A DNA stretch of 64,000 bases from JBBQCW01 sp038319025 (lineage in GTDB: Bacteria; Actinomycetota; Thermoleophilia; Solirubrobacterales; Solirubrobacteraceae): positions 186,001-250,000 of the forward strand of contig JBBQCW010000002.1 in the NCBI GenBank assembly GCA_038319025.1, in the 5' to 3' direction. Position 1 is the first letter of the stretch. Each line of letters begins with the position of its first letter. The position numbers and the translations under genes are program-made. Below, in pieces: positions 25,512-33,841 of this stretch. The notes beneath the pieces are model-generated. The model did no database searches, had not been told where the DNA came from, and saw only the letters and a list, made by a program, of their open reading frames with translations.

Positions 25512-25991
25512 ATGAGTGATCACGCGCTGCTCGGGAAGCCCGCTCCCGACTTCGAGCTTCAGGGCACCGATGGGCCGTTCCGCCTTTCCGACCACCGCGG
25601 CGAGCGAGTCGTGCTGCTGTTCTACCCGGGCGACGAGACGCTCGTGTGCACGAAGCAATTCTGCTCCTATGCTGCGCGGCCGGACGACATGGCGGCGCTC
25701 AACGCGACCGTCGTCGGCATCTCCGCCCAAGACGTGGACAGCCACGAGAAGTTCACCGCCAATCACGACCTCAACGTGCCGCTGCTGGCCGATACCGAGA
25801 AGAAGGTGGCGAAGTCGTTCAAGGTCGTCGCCCCCGTCATTGGCGTGCGACGCGCGATGTTCATCATCGACGAGGAGGGCATCGTGCGGTACGCCCATAC
25901 GCACGCGCTCGGCGTCACTTTCCTGAGCGTCGACGACATCGCCAAGGAACTGGCCAAGCTGGGGCCTGCCCCGGAGCCGGCGGCCGCCTAG
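25512..25991 (+). CDS. peroxiredoxin (AhpC/TSA, BCP/PrxQ-like)
   Basis: A 159-residue thiol peroxidase reducing H2O2 and organic peroxides. The thioredoxin fold has GKPAPDFELQGTDG, then FYPGDETLVCTKQFCSY with the peroxidatic Cys and, five residues on, the resolving Cys, as in PrxQ proteins. Then VVGISAQDVDSHEKFTANHDLNVPLLAD and AMFIIDEEGIVRYAHTHAL follow. It is convergent with the SUF operon end; hairpins fill the 338-bp gap. Confidence 0.95.
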   Translation: MSDHALLGKPAPDFELQGTDGPFRLSDHRGERVVLLFYPGDETLVCTKQFCSYAARPDDMAALNATVVGISAQDVDSHEKFTANHDLNVPLLADTEKKVAKSFKVVAPVIGVRRAMFIIDEEGIVRYAHTHALGVTFLSVDDIAKELAKLGPAPEPAAA

Positions 25992-26070
25992 GGCGGGACG
26001 TGCGCGGGCGCTTCCGATTCCACGGGAGACGGGCACGCGCCGGGGTCGCCCGCCCGGATCGGGCGAGCCG

Positions 26071-26107
26071 TGGTCGATTACCCCCGCTGAGCGGGGGTAA
26101 CTGACCA
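26071..26107. repeat. nested hairpin repeat, family A copy 2
   Basis: Perfect inner stem TTACCCCCGC (26078-26087) / GCGGGGGTAA (26091-26100) with a TGA loop, enclosed by TGGTC (26071-26075) / GACCA (26103-26107) after a 2x2 internal loop. It shares CCGTGGT-n-CCCCCGC-3nt-GCGGGGGTA-n-TGACC with the copy at 6820-6864. Confidence 0.75.
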
Positions 26108-26238
26108 ACCCTCGGCGCCACGCGAACCTTGTTCGGTTCTGGACCTCCTGGGTCCAAAAGTCACCGGGGCCCCCCTCGTGAGCACCGACTTCCCCCTCCG
26201 CGCGACAGGCAGCAGCGAACCTCCAGGCGGCGACAGCG

Positions 26239-26287
26239 GACGTCATCCGATCTGCGACCGGAGGGCGGTTATCAATCGGATGACGTC
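26239..26287. repeat. 13-bp inverted repeat with 23-nt centre
   Basis: GACGTCATCCGAT (26239-26251) and ATCGGATGACGTC (26275-26287) are perfectly complementary. The element is 43 bp beyond the sufD stop codon on the minus strand, so it may be the SUF operon terminator or a binding site. No T tract follows. Confidence 0.65.
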
Positions 26288-26329
26288 AACGGACGACGTC
26301 CTCTCGCCGACTGCTGAGCAAGCGGCCGC

Positions 26330-27550
26330 TCAGCCCAGCACGCGCTGCAGACGGCGATCCAGCGCGTCGGCTACGGCGTCGTGCATCGGGCCGCCCTCGA
26401 AGCGCTCAACGAGCGCCTGCAGGAAGCCTTCGATGACGAGGCGGTGCGCAGCGGTGTCATCCAGCCCGCGGGAGCGCAGGTAGAAGATCTGGTCAGGGTC
26501 CACCTGGGCGATCGCGGCGGCGTGCGTGCAGCGCACGTCGTTGGCCAGGATCTCCAAACCGGGGATCGCGTCGGCGTGAGCCTTCTTACCGATCAGCAGG
26601 TTGCGGCATTCCTGGAAGCCGTCGGTCTGCTGGGCGCCCTCGTCGACCTTGATCATCCCGCGCCACACGGCGCTCGAACGGCCGGTGACGATGCCGCGGA
26701 AGGCGAGATCGGACACGCAGTTGGGCGCAGCGTGCGTCTGCAACGTGTCGAAATCCAGGTGCTGGCGACCCTCAGTCGCGTAGGCACCGGTGACCTTTGC
26801 GTGAGCGCCGGGGCCGACCATCTCGGTCTCCAGGAAGACCTTGCCGTTGCCCGAGCCGAAGCCGAGCGTGATCCAGTCCAGTGACGCGTCGCGGTCCACG
26901 GTGGCGCGCTGGGCGCCCAGGACCCACGTCTTCTCACTGAGATCCTGCGCGCCGACGTAGCGCAGGCGCGCAGCCGGGCCGACGACGAGCTCAACCACGC
27001 CGTTGACGAGGCCCTCGCCGTCAGGGTCGGCGGAGAGCGTCTGGTCCCAGACCTCGGCCTCCGCGCCCTCCTCCAGCACGACGAGCGTGCGGTGGTGCAG
27101 GGCGCTGCCGGACTCGTGCACCGCGCCGAGCAGAATCGGCGCGTCGACCGTCACGTTGCGCGGTACGTAGACGAATGAGCCGTCCGTCCAGTGCGCATCG
27201 TTGCGAGCGGTGAACGGGGAGTCGTGGGCAACGGCGCCCAGGTACTTCTCCACCAGGTCAGGGTGCCGCTCGGCCGCGACCGCCAAGGGCAGCACGACCG
27301 GGCCCTCGGAGACGGCCTCGGCGTCGTCGACACCGACCCCACCTTCGAAGGTGAAGAGCGGCTCGGCCACCGTCGCGATGTCGCCGCTGGGCGCCACCGG
27401 GAAAGCGTCGAGGTCGAGCGTATCGATGGGCGTGAACTCCCACCCCGTCGTCCCGCGGAAAGCGGGCAGCGGCAGATCGGCCACCGCGGCCGCAAAACGG
27501 CTGCGGCGCTGGGAGAGGAACTCGGGCTCGGCGATGTCGGTCGCGCTCAT
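26330..27550 (-). CDS. sufD: Fe-S cluster assembly scaffold subunit SufD
   Basis: A 406-residue SufB/SufD-family protein that forms the SufBC2D scaffold on which Fe-S clusters are built. Features are ADLPLPAFRGTTGWEFTPID near the N terminus and the beta-helix core (VYVPRNVTVDAPILLGAVHESGSALHHRTLVVLEEGAEAEVWDQ). The C-terminal block is DAIPGLEILANDVRCTHAAAIAQVDPDQIFYLRSRGLDDTAAHRLVIEGFL, with the His that contributes to the SufB-SufD cluster site. It is translationally coupled to sufB (4-bp overlap) and is the last gene of its SUF segment. Confidence 0.97.
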   Translation of the reverse strand: MSATDIAEPEFLSQRRSRFAAAVADLPLPAFRGTTGWEFTPIDTLDLDAFPVAPSGDIATVAEPLFTFEGGVGVDDAEAVSEGPVVLPLAVAAERHPDLVEKYLGAVAHDSPFTARNDAHWTDGSFVYVPRNVTVDAPILLGAVHESGSALHHRTLVVLEEGAEAEVWDQTLSADPDGEGLVNGVVELVVGPAARLRYVGAQDLSEKTWVLGAQRATVDRDASLDWITLGFGSGNGKVFLETEMVGPGAHAKVTGAYATEGRQHLDFDTLQTHAAPNCVSDLAFRGIVTGRSSAVWRGMIKVDEGAQQTDGFQECRNLLIGKKAHADAIPGLEILANDVRCTHAAAIAQVDPDQIFYLRSRGLDDTAAHRLVIEGFLQALVERFEGGPMHDAVADALDRRLQRVLG

Positions 27551-28983
27551 CCGATGCTGCCTTCCATCTGCAACTCGATCAGGCGGTTCATCTCGACGGC
27601 GTACTCCATCGGCAGTTCCTTGACGATCGGCTCGATGAAGCCGTTGACGATCAGCTTGCTGGCCTCTTCCTCGTCGATGCCGTGCGACATCAGATAGAAG
27701 AGCTGCTCCTCGCCGACCTTGGAGACGGTGGCCTCATGGCCGACGTCCACGTCGTCCTCACCGATGCGGATCGTGGGGTACGTGTCCGAGCGGCTCTTGT
27801 CGTCGAGCAGCAGCGCGTCGCACACCACCTTGGAGCGGGAGCCATGGGCACCCTTGGCCACCTCAAGCAGACCGCGGTAGGAGCTGCGCCCGCCGTCCTT
27901 GGAGATCGACTTGGCGAAGATGTTCGACGTGGTGTTCGGCGCCGCGTGGATGATCTTCGCGCCCGCGTCCTGATGCTGGCCGGCACCCGCGAAGGCGATC
28001 GACAGCACCTCGCCGTGCGCGCGCTCACCCATCAGATAGACGGACGGGTACTTCATCGTCAGCTTGCTGCCGAGGTTGCAGTCGACCCACTCGACGGTCG
28101 CGTCGCGCTCGGCGATCGCCCGCTTGGTGACGAGGTTGAACACGTTCGTCGACCAGTTCTGGACGGTCGTATAGCGGATCCGGGCGCCGGGCTTGGCGAT
28201 AAGTTCCACCACGGCGGAGTGGAGGGAGTTCGACGAGTATGTGGGCGCGGTGCAGCCCTCGACGTAGTGCACGTAGCTGCCCTCGTCGGCGATGATCAAC
28301 GTGCGCTCGAACTGGCCCATGTTCTCCGTGTTGATGCGGAAATACGCCTGCAGCGGCATCTCGACCTGGACGCCCGGCGGCACGTAGACGAACGACCCGC
28401 CTGACCACACGGCGCTGTTCAGCGCGGCGAGCTTGTTGTCGTTGGCCGGGATGATGGTGGCGAAGTACTCGCGGACCATGTCCTCGTGCTCGCGCAGCGC
28501 GGTGTCCATGTCCATGAAGATCACGCCCTGCAGCTCCAGGTCCTCGCGGACTTGGTGGTACACGACCTCGGACTCGTACTGGGCGCCGACACCAGAGAGG
28601 AACTTCTGCTCGGCCTCCGGGATACCCAGGCGCTCGAACGTCTTCTTCACGTCGACGGGGACGTCGTCCCAGTCACGCTGGGTGCCCTCAGAGGCGCGCA
28701 CGAAGTAGTGGATGTCGTCGTAGTCGACCTCGGCCAGCATCGGGCTGCCCCAGGTGGGCTGAGGGCGGGCGAAGAAGTATTCGAGCGACTTCAGGCGAAA
28801 CTCGCGCATCCATTGCGGCTCGCTCTTGAGCTCGGAGATCTTCTCGACGATCTCCTTGTTGATCCCCTTCGGCGCCTTGTACGCGTAGTCGCCCTCGGGG
28901 TCGTGGAACCCGTACTTCTCCGTGTAATTGGAGTTGATGCCCTGAAGGGACTCCTGCTCGGCCAGTGTTTCCGGAGTGCTCAT
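27547..28983 (-). CDS. sufB: Fe-S cluster assembly protein SufB
   Basis: A 478-residue SufB, the scaffold subunit that accepts sulfur and binds the nascent cluster. Typical sequence runs through YTEKYGFHDPEGDYAYKAPKG, SGVGAQYESEVVYHQVREDLELQGVIFMDMDTALREH, SAVWSGGSFVYVPPGVQVEMPLQAYFRINTENMGQFERTLI, YVEGCTAPTYSSNSLHSAVVE (conserved Cys), and the C-terminal VSKVGEEQLFYLMSHGIDEEEASKLIVNGFIEP. Length is standard. The ATG at 28983 is 6 bp after the Rieske stop and the end overlaps sufD. Confidence 0.98.
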   Translation of the reverse strand: MSTPETLAEQESLQGINSNYTEKYGFHDPEGDYAYKAPKGINKEIVEKISELKSEPQWMREFRLKSLEYFFARPQPTWGSPMLAEVDYDDIHYFVRASEGTQRDWDDVPVDVKKTFERLGIPEAEQKFLSGVGAQYESEVVYHQVREDLELQGVIFMDMDTALREHEDMVREYFATIIPANDNKLAALNSAVWSGGSFVYVPPGVQVEMPLQAYFRINTENMGQFERTLIIADEGSYVHYVEGCTAPTYSSNSLHSAVVELIAKPGARIRYTTVQNWSTNVFNLVTKRAIAERDATVEWVDCNLGSKLTMKYPSVYLMGERAHGEVLSIAFAGAGQHQDAGAKIIHAAPNTTSNIFAKSISKDGGRSSYRGLLEVAKGAHGSRSKVVCDALLLDDKSRSDTYPTIRIGEDDVDVGHEATVSKVGEEQLFYLMSHGIDEEEASKLIVNGFIEPIVKELPMEYAVEMNRLIELQMEGSIG

Positions 28984-28989
28984 GGTGAT

Positions 28990-29307
28990 CTACTCGACTT
29001 CCAGCTTGATGGTGTCGTCTTCGACAAGTACGGGGAAGGTCTCGACAGGGACGTACGCGGGGAGGGTGATCGGCTTGCCGGTGCGCAGATCGAACAGCGA
29101 GCCGTGACGCGGGCATTCGACGGTGCAGGCGGCAGCGTCGACCTCACCCTCGGCGAGCGGACCGTCGTCATGCGAACAGCGATCCTCGATCGCGAACAGC
29201 TCACCGTTGACGTTGAACACGCCGATCTCGATGCCGTCGTGTTCGACGATGCGGCGAGCGCCCGGGGGCAGCTCGGAGAGGGGGCAGATGTCGAGAATCG
29301 GGGTCAT
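28990..29307 (-). CDS. Rieske [2Fe-2S] ferredoxin of the SUF cluster
   Basis: A 105-residue non-haem dioxygenase-type Rieske protein. Cluster ligands are in DRCSHDDGPL (C-x-H box) and VECPRHGSLFDLRTGKP (C-x2-H box). Such ferredoxins accompany sufBD in many actinobacteria and may supply electrons or be a cluster client. The start is the ATG at 29307; the frame is open 12 codons further upstream. It is the first gene of the rieske-sufB-sufD segment, divergent from the collagen-like gene with 145 bp for promoters. Confidence 0.95.
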   Translation of the reverse strand: MTPILDICPLSELPPGARRIVEHDGIEIGVFNVNGELFAIEDRCSHDDGPLAEGEVDAAACTVECPRHGSLFDLRTGKPITLPAYVPVETFPVLVEDDTIKLEVE

Positions 29308-29452
29308 GGTGAGGTGGCGCAGCCGGAACTCCGACTGCCGCACTCAGGATTGTACCGGGCGCCGTCGGCGGAGGGTGAGGCGAGATCGAACATGTGCGGT
29401 CGAAGGGCCGCTACAGTCGGGATGCAGCGTCCAGCCACCGAGGGAGTTCCCC

Positions 29453-30085
29453 GTGCGTAACCGCCTGCCCAGCCCAGCGATGATCGTCGCGCTTGCCGCT
29501 CTCCTGTTCGCGGTCACCGGCAGTGCGATCGCCGCCAAGCACTACCTGATCACCTCGAAGCGACAGATCGCCCCGAAGGTGCTGAAGTCGCTCAAGGGCA
29601 AACGGGGCAAGACCGGCGTGGCGGGGCCGGCCGGCGCCGTCGGAGCCGCAGGCGCGACAGGCGCAGCGGGAGCGGCGGGCGCAGCGGGGCCGCTGCTGGA
29701 CACGCTGCCCAGCGGGCGGACGATGCGGGGTGTATACACGACGTACGTCATCGGCGACACCGGACAAGCACAGGCGCTCGCGGCCACCGCAGTGACGTTC
29801 CCGATCGCGCTCGCCGCCGCCCCCACGGCCCATTTCCTGAACAAGGGCGATCCGGCGACCACGCAGTGTCCGGGCAGCGCCGCAGCGCCCTCGGCCCTGG
29901 CCGGCCACCTGTGTGTCTACGAAGGCGGCCAGGTGGCCAACGGCGCCTCCGTGATCAGCGACCCGGCCACCCAGGGCGCCCCGGGAAGCGGTCGTTACGG
30001 CTTCAAGGTCTCCACTGGGGCAGGGTTCGGCGGGTCTCCGTACGGCTTCGGCTCCTGGGGCACCTGGGCGGTCACCGCTCCGTAG
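29453..30085 (+). CDS. secreted collagen-like protein
   Basis: A 210-residue exported protein starting at GTG 29453 with AGGGAG (29441-29446) as ribosome binding site. The leader VRNRLPSPAMIVALAALLFAVTGSAIAAKHYLITSKRQ is a hydrophobic signal sequence of a kind I associate with Solirubrobacterales surface proteins. Then come eight Gly-X-Y triplets, alanine-rich (GPAGAVGAAGATGAAGAAGAAGP), and a C-terminal globular domain of about 120 residues ending SPYGFGSWGTWAVTAP. It is inserted between the two halves of the SUF cluster on the opposite strand. Its role is unknown; a surface or adhesion role is a guess. Confidence 0.85.
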   Translation: MRNRLPSPAMIVALAALLFAVTGSAIAAKHYLITSKRQIAPKVLKSLKGKRGKTGVAGPAGAVGAAGATGAAGAAGAAGPLLDTLPSGRTMRGVYTTYVIGDTGQAQALAATAVTFPIALAAAPTAHFLNKGDPATTQCPGSAAAPSALAGHLCVYEGGQVANGASVISDPATQGAPGSGRYGFKVSTGAGFGGSPYGFGSWGTWAVTAP

Positions 30086-30097
30086 AGCGGGACGACA

Positions 30098-30652
30098 TCA
30101 GGCCCGCTTCACGACCCGCGCCGGACTCCCGACTGCGGTGGCGCCCGCGGGCACATCAGCCAGCACAACGCTGCCGGCACCGATGATCGCGTTCTCGCCG
30201 ATGGTCACCCCGGGGCCAACGATGACGCCGCCGCCCAGCCACGCCCCGTCGCCGATGGTGATCGGGGACGCGGACTCCCAGCCCTCACGCCGGCGGGCCG
30301 CGTCCGTGGGATGCGTGGCCGCGAGGAGCTGGACGGCCGGGCCGATCTGCACATCGTCGCCGACGGTGATCGGCGCGCAGTCAAGCGCGATGAGGCCGGT
30401 GTTGATGAACGTGCGGGCGCCGACACGCAGTTGGGTGCCGTAGTCCACGTGTAGCGGCGGGACGATCTCCGCCCCCTCACCGAGGGCGCCCAGCAGCGGC
30501 TCTAGTAGCGCCCGACGAGCGGCCGTACCTCGCCCGCCGGCAGCGTTGAAGCGGACCAGCAGCGACTGGGCGCGGTCGCGATCAACCACGAGCTCCGGGT
30601 CGTCGGCGCGGTACTCGGCGCCGCCGAGCATCCGTTCACGTGCGCCGGACAC
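30098..30652 (-). CDS. left-handed beta-helix O-acetyltransferase (maltose/galactoside acetyltransferase type)
   Basis: A 184-residue hexapeptide-repeat acetyltransferase. It has the N-terminal Mac domain (RERMLGGAEYRADDPELVVDRDRAQSLL), the active-site region (DYGTQLRVGARTFINTGLIALDCAPITVGDDVQIGPAVQLLAATHP with the catalytic His), then turns IGDGAWLGGGVIVGPGVTIGENAIIGAGSVV. It would acetylate a sugar hydroxyl from acetyl-CoA. It starts 4 bp after the sufU stop and is therefore probably in the SUF transcript, although no Fe-S role is known for this family. Confidence 0.93.
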   Translation of the reverse strand: MSGARERMLGGAEYRADDPELVVDRDRAQSLLVRFNAAGGRGTAARRALLEPLLGALGEGAEIVPPLHVDYGTQLRVGARTFINTGLIALDCAPITVGDDVQIGPAVQLLAATHPTDAARRREGWESASPITIGDGAWLGGGVIVGPGVTIGENAIIGAGSVVLADVPAGATAVGSPARVVKRA

Positions 30653-30656
30653 CCGA

Positions 30657-31073
30657 TCAGCCGGCCGCGCCGGCTTCGGCCTCGGAGGCCGGCTCCCAGG
30701 CCACCGCGGCGCCGAGGCCCGCCGACTTCAGAACCTTCAACGACAACAGCGCGCACTTCATCCGCGTGGCGGAGATATCGATCCCCAGCAATTCCAGGAT
30801 GAAGTCGCGGTCAAGCTTGAGCAGGTCCTCAACGTTCATACCGATGACCTCGTCGGAGGACATCGACGCCGACGCCTGGCTGATCGCGCAGCCGTGGCCG
30901 GAGAAGCGCAGGTCCTCGATCGTGCCGTCTTCGGCGAGCTTGAGCTGGACCTTGAGCTCGTCCCCGCACAGCGGGTTGGTGTCCTCGAACTCCAGGTCCG
31001 GGTTCTCAAGCTCGCCCCAGTGATGAGGGCGCTTGTAATGGGCGAGGATCTCCTCGCGGTACAGGTCGTCCAT
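30657..31073 (-). CDS. sufU: Fe-S assembly zinc sulfurtransferase SufU
   Basis: A 138-residue IscU-like SufU, which takes persulfide sulfur from SufS and delivers it to SufB. Zinc/cluster ligands appear in NPLCGDEL (Cys then Asp), SGHGCAISQASASMSSDEVIG and RMKCALLSLKVLKSA. The insertion typical of SufU between the second and third Cys is present (LLKLDRDFILELLGIDISATR). The ATG overlaps the sufS stop as ATGA. Confidence 0.97.
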   Translation of the reverse strand: MDDLYREEILAHYKRPHHWGELENPDLEFEDTNPLCGDELKVQLKLAEDGTIEDLRFSGHGCAISQASASMSSDEVIGMNVEDLLKLDRDFILELLGIDISATRMKCALLSLKVLKSAGLGAAVAWEPASEAEAGAAG

Positions 31074-32308
31074 CAGTGGTCCTTCTCGTCGGCGAAGATC
31101 CTGCGGACCTCGTGCAGCCCGGTGATGAGCGCGTCAACGTCCTCGCGCGTGTTGTGGACGGCGAACGATGCGCGCGTGGTCGCGCCGACGCCCAGCACCT
31201 TCATGAGCGGTTGTGCACAGTGGTGGCCGGCGCGCACGCACACGCCGGTGCGGGCGAGGATCTCAGCGACGTCGTGCGGATGCGCGCAGTCCATCGCCCA
31301 GGAGACGAGCGCGCCGCGACGGTCGGCATCGGACGGGCCGTACACGGTGAGGCCCGGGACTTCGGCGAGACGCTCAAGGGCGTAGACGACGAGGTCGTGC
31401 TCGTGTTCGCGCACGGCGTCCATGCCGAGGTCCTGCAGAAAAGCGACGGCGGCGCCCATACCGGCGGCCTCCGCGATCGGGGAGGTGCCGGCCTCGAACT
31501 TCCACGGCAGATCGTTGTAGCGAGACGTCTCGAAGTCGACCGAGGCGATCATGTCCCCACCGCTCAGGAACGGCGGCATCGCCTCCAGCAGCGCGCGGCG
31601 GCCGTGGAGGATCCCGAGGCCCGTCGGGCCGTAAGCCTTGTGCGCCGTCCACACGTAGAAGTCGGCGTCGATGTCGGGCAGATGGACGGGGATCTGCGGG
31701 ACGGCCTGCGAGCCGTCGACGAGCACGACGGCGCCCGCAGCGTGGGCGCGGCGAGTGATCTCGGCGATCGGCGTGATCGTCCCCAGCACGTTGGACACAT
31801 GGGTGCAGGCGACGAGCTTCACGGTGCCGGTCGCCAGTTCACGATCCAGCACGTCGAGGTCGAGCATCCCGTCACCGTCGACCGGCACGTACGCGAGCTT
31901 GGCGCCCGTGGCCTGGGCCAGGATCTGCCACGGCACGATGTTGGAGTGATGCTCCAGGTGGGTCAGCACGATGCGGTCGCCCGCGCCGACGTGCTCCCGG
32001 CCCCACGAGTACGCGACGAGGTTGATCGCCTCGGTCGCGTTCTTGGTGAAGATCGTCTCCTCGTCGGTGGAGCCGAGCCAGGAGGCAATGCGCGCGCGGG
32101 CGCCCTCGAACGCCTCCGTCGCCTCGACCGCGAGTGGGTAGACCCCGCGGTGGATGTTCGCGTTGTGGTGCGCGTAGTGGCCGGCGATCGCGTCGATCAC
32201 AGTGCGCGGCTTCTGCGACGTGGCCCCGGAATCGAGGTACACGAGCCCGTCCCGTTCCAGGACGGGGAACTGGGCGGCGACGTCCAGGTGGGAGACGGTC
32301 GCGCCCAT
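31073..32308 (-). CDS. sufS: cysteine desulfurase SufS (group II)
   Basis: A 411-residue PLP enzyme converting cysteine to alanine and giving an enzyme-bound persulfide. Motifs are YLDSGATSQKP, ATEAINLVAYSWG, THLEHHSNIVPWQ, the PLP lysine in DFYVWTAHKAYGPTGLGILHG, EAGTSPIAEAAGMGAAV, and the mobile-loop active Cys in VCVRAGHHCAQPLMK. It lies 4 bp downstream of sufC and overlaps sufU by one base. Confidence 0.97.
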   Translation of the reverse strand: MGATVSHLDVAAQFPVLERDGLVYLDSGATSQKPRTVIDAIAGHYAHHNANIHRGVYPLAVEATEAFEGARARIASWLGSTDEETIFTKNATEAINLVAYSWGREHVGAGDRIVLTHLEHHSNIVPWQILAQATGAKLAYVPVDGDGMLDLDVLDRELATGTVKLVACTHVSNVLGTITPIAEITRRAHAAGAVVLVDGSQAVPQIPVHLPDIDADFYVWTAHKAYGPTGLGILHGRRALLEAMPPFLSGGDMIASVDFETSRYNDLPWKFEAGTSPIAEAAGMGAAVAFLQDLGMDAVREHEHDLVVYALERLAEVPGLTVYGPSDADRRGALVSWAMDCAHPHDVAEILARTGVCVRAGHHCAQPLMKVLGVGATTRASFAVHNTREDVDALITGLHEVRRIFADEKDH

Positions 32309-32312
32309 ACGG

Positions 32313-33086
32313 TCAGGCGCCGGCCGTAGCCGCGAGCTCGTCGGTGATCCAGCCGTAGCCTTCGGCTTCGAGCTGGTCGACCAGCTCAGGGCCGCCCTCC
32401 TTGACGATGCGCCCGTCGAACAGGATCGACACCTTCTCAGGCTGCACCAGGTGCAGGATCCGCTGGTAGTGGGTGATGATCAGCACGCCCATGTCGGACT
32501 GCTTGGCGACGGTGTTGACACCCTCGGCCACGATGTTCAGCGCGTCGATGTCCAGGCCCGAGTCCGTCTCGTCGAGGATCGCCATCGTGGGGTGCTGGAG
32601 CGCGAGCTGCAGGATCTCCAGCCGCTTCTTCTCGCCGCCGGAGAACCCGTCGTTGAGGTAACGCGAGGAGAACTCCTTCGGCACGTTGGTCAGCTTCATC
32701 GCGTCTTGGACCGTGGTGCGGAACTCCTTCAGCGAAATCTCCTCCTCGCCGCGGGCCACACGATGGGCGTTCATGACCATCCGCAGATACTTGGTGATGG
32801 TCACGCCGGGGATCGCGACGGGGTACTGGAACGCCATGAAGAGGCCCAGGCGGGCGCGCTCATCGGGATCCAGCTCGGTGATGTCAGCGTCGCCGAAGCG
32901 GATCGAACCCTGGGTGACCTCGAGCTGCGGGTTGCCCATGATCGCGTTGGCCAGCGTCGACTTGCCCGAGCCGTTGGGGCCCATCAGCGCGTGGATCTCG
33001 CCCTGGCGGACGGTCAGCGTGAGCCCGTTGAGGATCTGCTTGTCCCCGGCGGAAACGTGGAGGTTGTCGATTACGAGGTCGGGCAT
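32313..33086 (-). CDS. sufC: SUF ATPase SufC
   Basis: A 257-residue ABC-type ATPase that drives the SufBC2D complex. Walker A is LMGPNGSGKSTLANAI, Q-loop MAFQYPVAIPGV, ABC signature FSGGEKKRLEI, Walker B MAILDETDSGLDID and switch His LIITHYQRIL. It is the second gene after the Rrf2 regulator (48-bp gap) and precedes sufS by 4 bp. Confidence 0.98.
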   Translation of the reverse strand: MPDLVIDNLHVSAGDKQILNGLTLTVRQGEIHALMGPNGSGKSTLANAIMGNPQLEVTQGSIRFGDADITELDPDERARLGLFMAFQYPVAIPGVTITKYLRMVMNAHRVARGEEEISLKEFRTTVQDAMKLTNVPKEFSSRYLNDGFSGGEKKRLEILQLALQHPTMAILDETDSGLDIDALNIVAEGVNTVAKQSDMGVLIITHYQRILHLVQPEKVSILFDGRIVKEGGPELVDQLEAEGYGWITDELAATAGA

Positions 33087-33134
33087 AAGTTCGGGTCTCT
33101 CGGTTCTGGGGCTGGTTCGGGAAGTCGGTTTGGG

Positions 33135-33629
33135 TTACGGCGCCGTGGCGACGGCGGGTTCACGCGCGGGCGCGATATCGATCAGCGCAGGCGCAGCCGG
33201 CACGCCGAACGAGACAAGCTCGGCCAACGTGGTGCGCTGAAGCGCGCCGTGCACGGCGCCCTGGACGCGGGTCCACAGCAGCTTCGTGCCGCAGCCTTCG
33301 CCCTTGTCGGTCAGGTGCGAGCACATGACCCGCCCTTCGGCGTCGTCAAAGAAGCAGTCCATCGGGGCGATCGTGCCTTCCAGCGCGAGGATCGCCTCAT
33401 CCATCGTGATCTCCGAGGCTGGCCGAGCGAGGCGATAACCGCCGTGCGCGCCGCGCGTGGCTTCCACCAGCCCTTGCTTCTTGAGCAGGGCGACGATGCG
33501 TTCCAAGTAGGCGAGCGGCAGGTCCTCGGCCTCGGCGATCGACTTCAGCGCCACCGGCCCGGTGCCCTCCTGCCGACCTAGTTCGATCAGCAGCCGCACC
33601 CCGTACTCGGCCTTTGTGGTGAAGATCAT
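33135..33629 (-). CDS. Rrf2-family [Fe-S] transcriptional regulator of the SUF operon
   Basis: A 164-residue Rrf2/IscR-like winged-helix repressor. The DNA-binding part is MIFTTKAEYGVRLLIELGRQ...LKSIAEAEDLPLAYLERIVALLKKQGLVEATRGAHGGYRLARP. Three cysteines spaced for a [2Fe-2S] cluster follow in DCFFDDAEGRVMCSHLTDKGEGCGTKLLW. As in IscR, cluster loading probably signals Fe-S status and controls suf transcription. A near-perfect palindrome 6 bp upstream of the ATG (33635-33657) is the likely operator. Confidence 0.95.
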   Translation of the reverse strand: MIFTTKAEYGVRLLIELGRQEGTGPVALKSIAEAEDLPLAYLERIVALLKKQGLVEATRGAHGGYRLARPASEITMDEAILALEGTIAPMDCFFDDAEGRVMCSHLTDKGEGCGTKLLWTRVQGAVHGALQRTTLAELVSFGVPAAPALIDIAPAREPAVATAP

Positions 33630-33634
33630 GGAGA

Positions 33635-33657
33635 TATCCTACCCGATCGGTTGGATA
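33635..33657. promoter_or_regulatory. probable Rrf2 operator of the suf operon
   Basis: TATCCTACC (33635-33643) and GGTTGGATA (33649-33657) form a 9-bp inverted repeat with one mismatch around CGATC, immediately upstream of the Rrf2 start codon. It is AT-richer than its surroundings and contains, on the minus strand, TAGGAT, a plausible -10 element. Binding here would block the promoter. Confidence 0.75.
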
Positions 33658-33841
33658 ACCTCGGTGGCGTGCGGCTGAGTCGAACTGTGCCGGGCCCGGC
33701 ACCTCGCGCGGATTTGTTGCTGTCAGGCCAACATTTCCGCCTTACCTCGAGTTGACGCGGCTGACCGCCGACCTGACGGGGGACGCGCAGTCGCCCTCAT
33801 TCGGCGCGCCGACGCCTGATGGGAGCGATATGCTCCGGCCC

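Larger units (their letters stand above)
25992..26329. other. 338-bp convergent intergenic region with three hairpins, no gene
   Basis: Between the peroxiredoxin stop and the sufD stop there is no convincing reading frame. In order it holds a CGCCCG/CGGGCG stem (about 26047-26065), the nested hairpin at 26071-26107, a short GGACC/GGTCC hairpin (about 26143-26157) bounded by AAAA, and the 13-bp inverted repeat at 26239-26287. These probably serve as bidirectional transcription stops. Confidence 0.6.

Noticed and set aside
31076..33581. Two long plus-strand open frames (417 and 459 codons)
   Set aside because: Both are shadows of sufS, sufC and rrf2.
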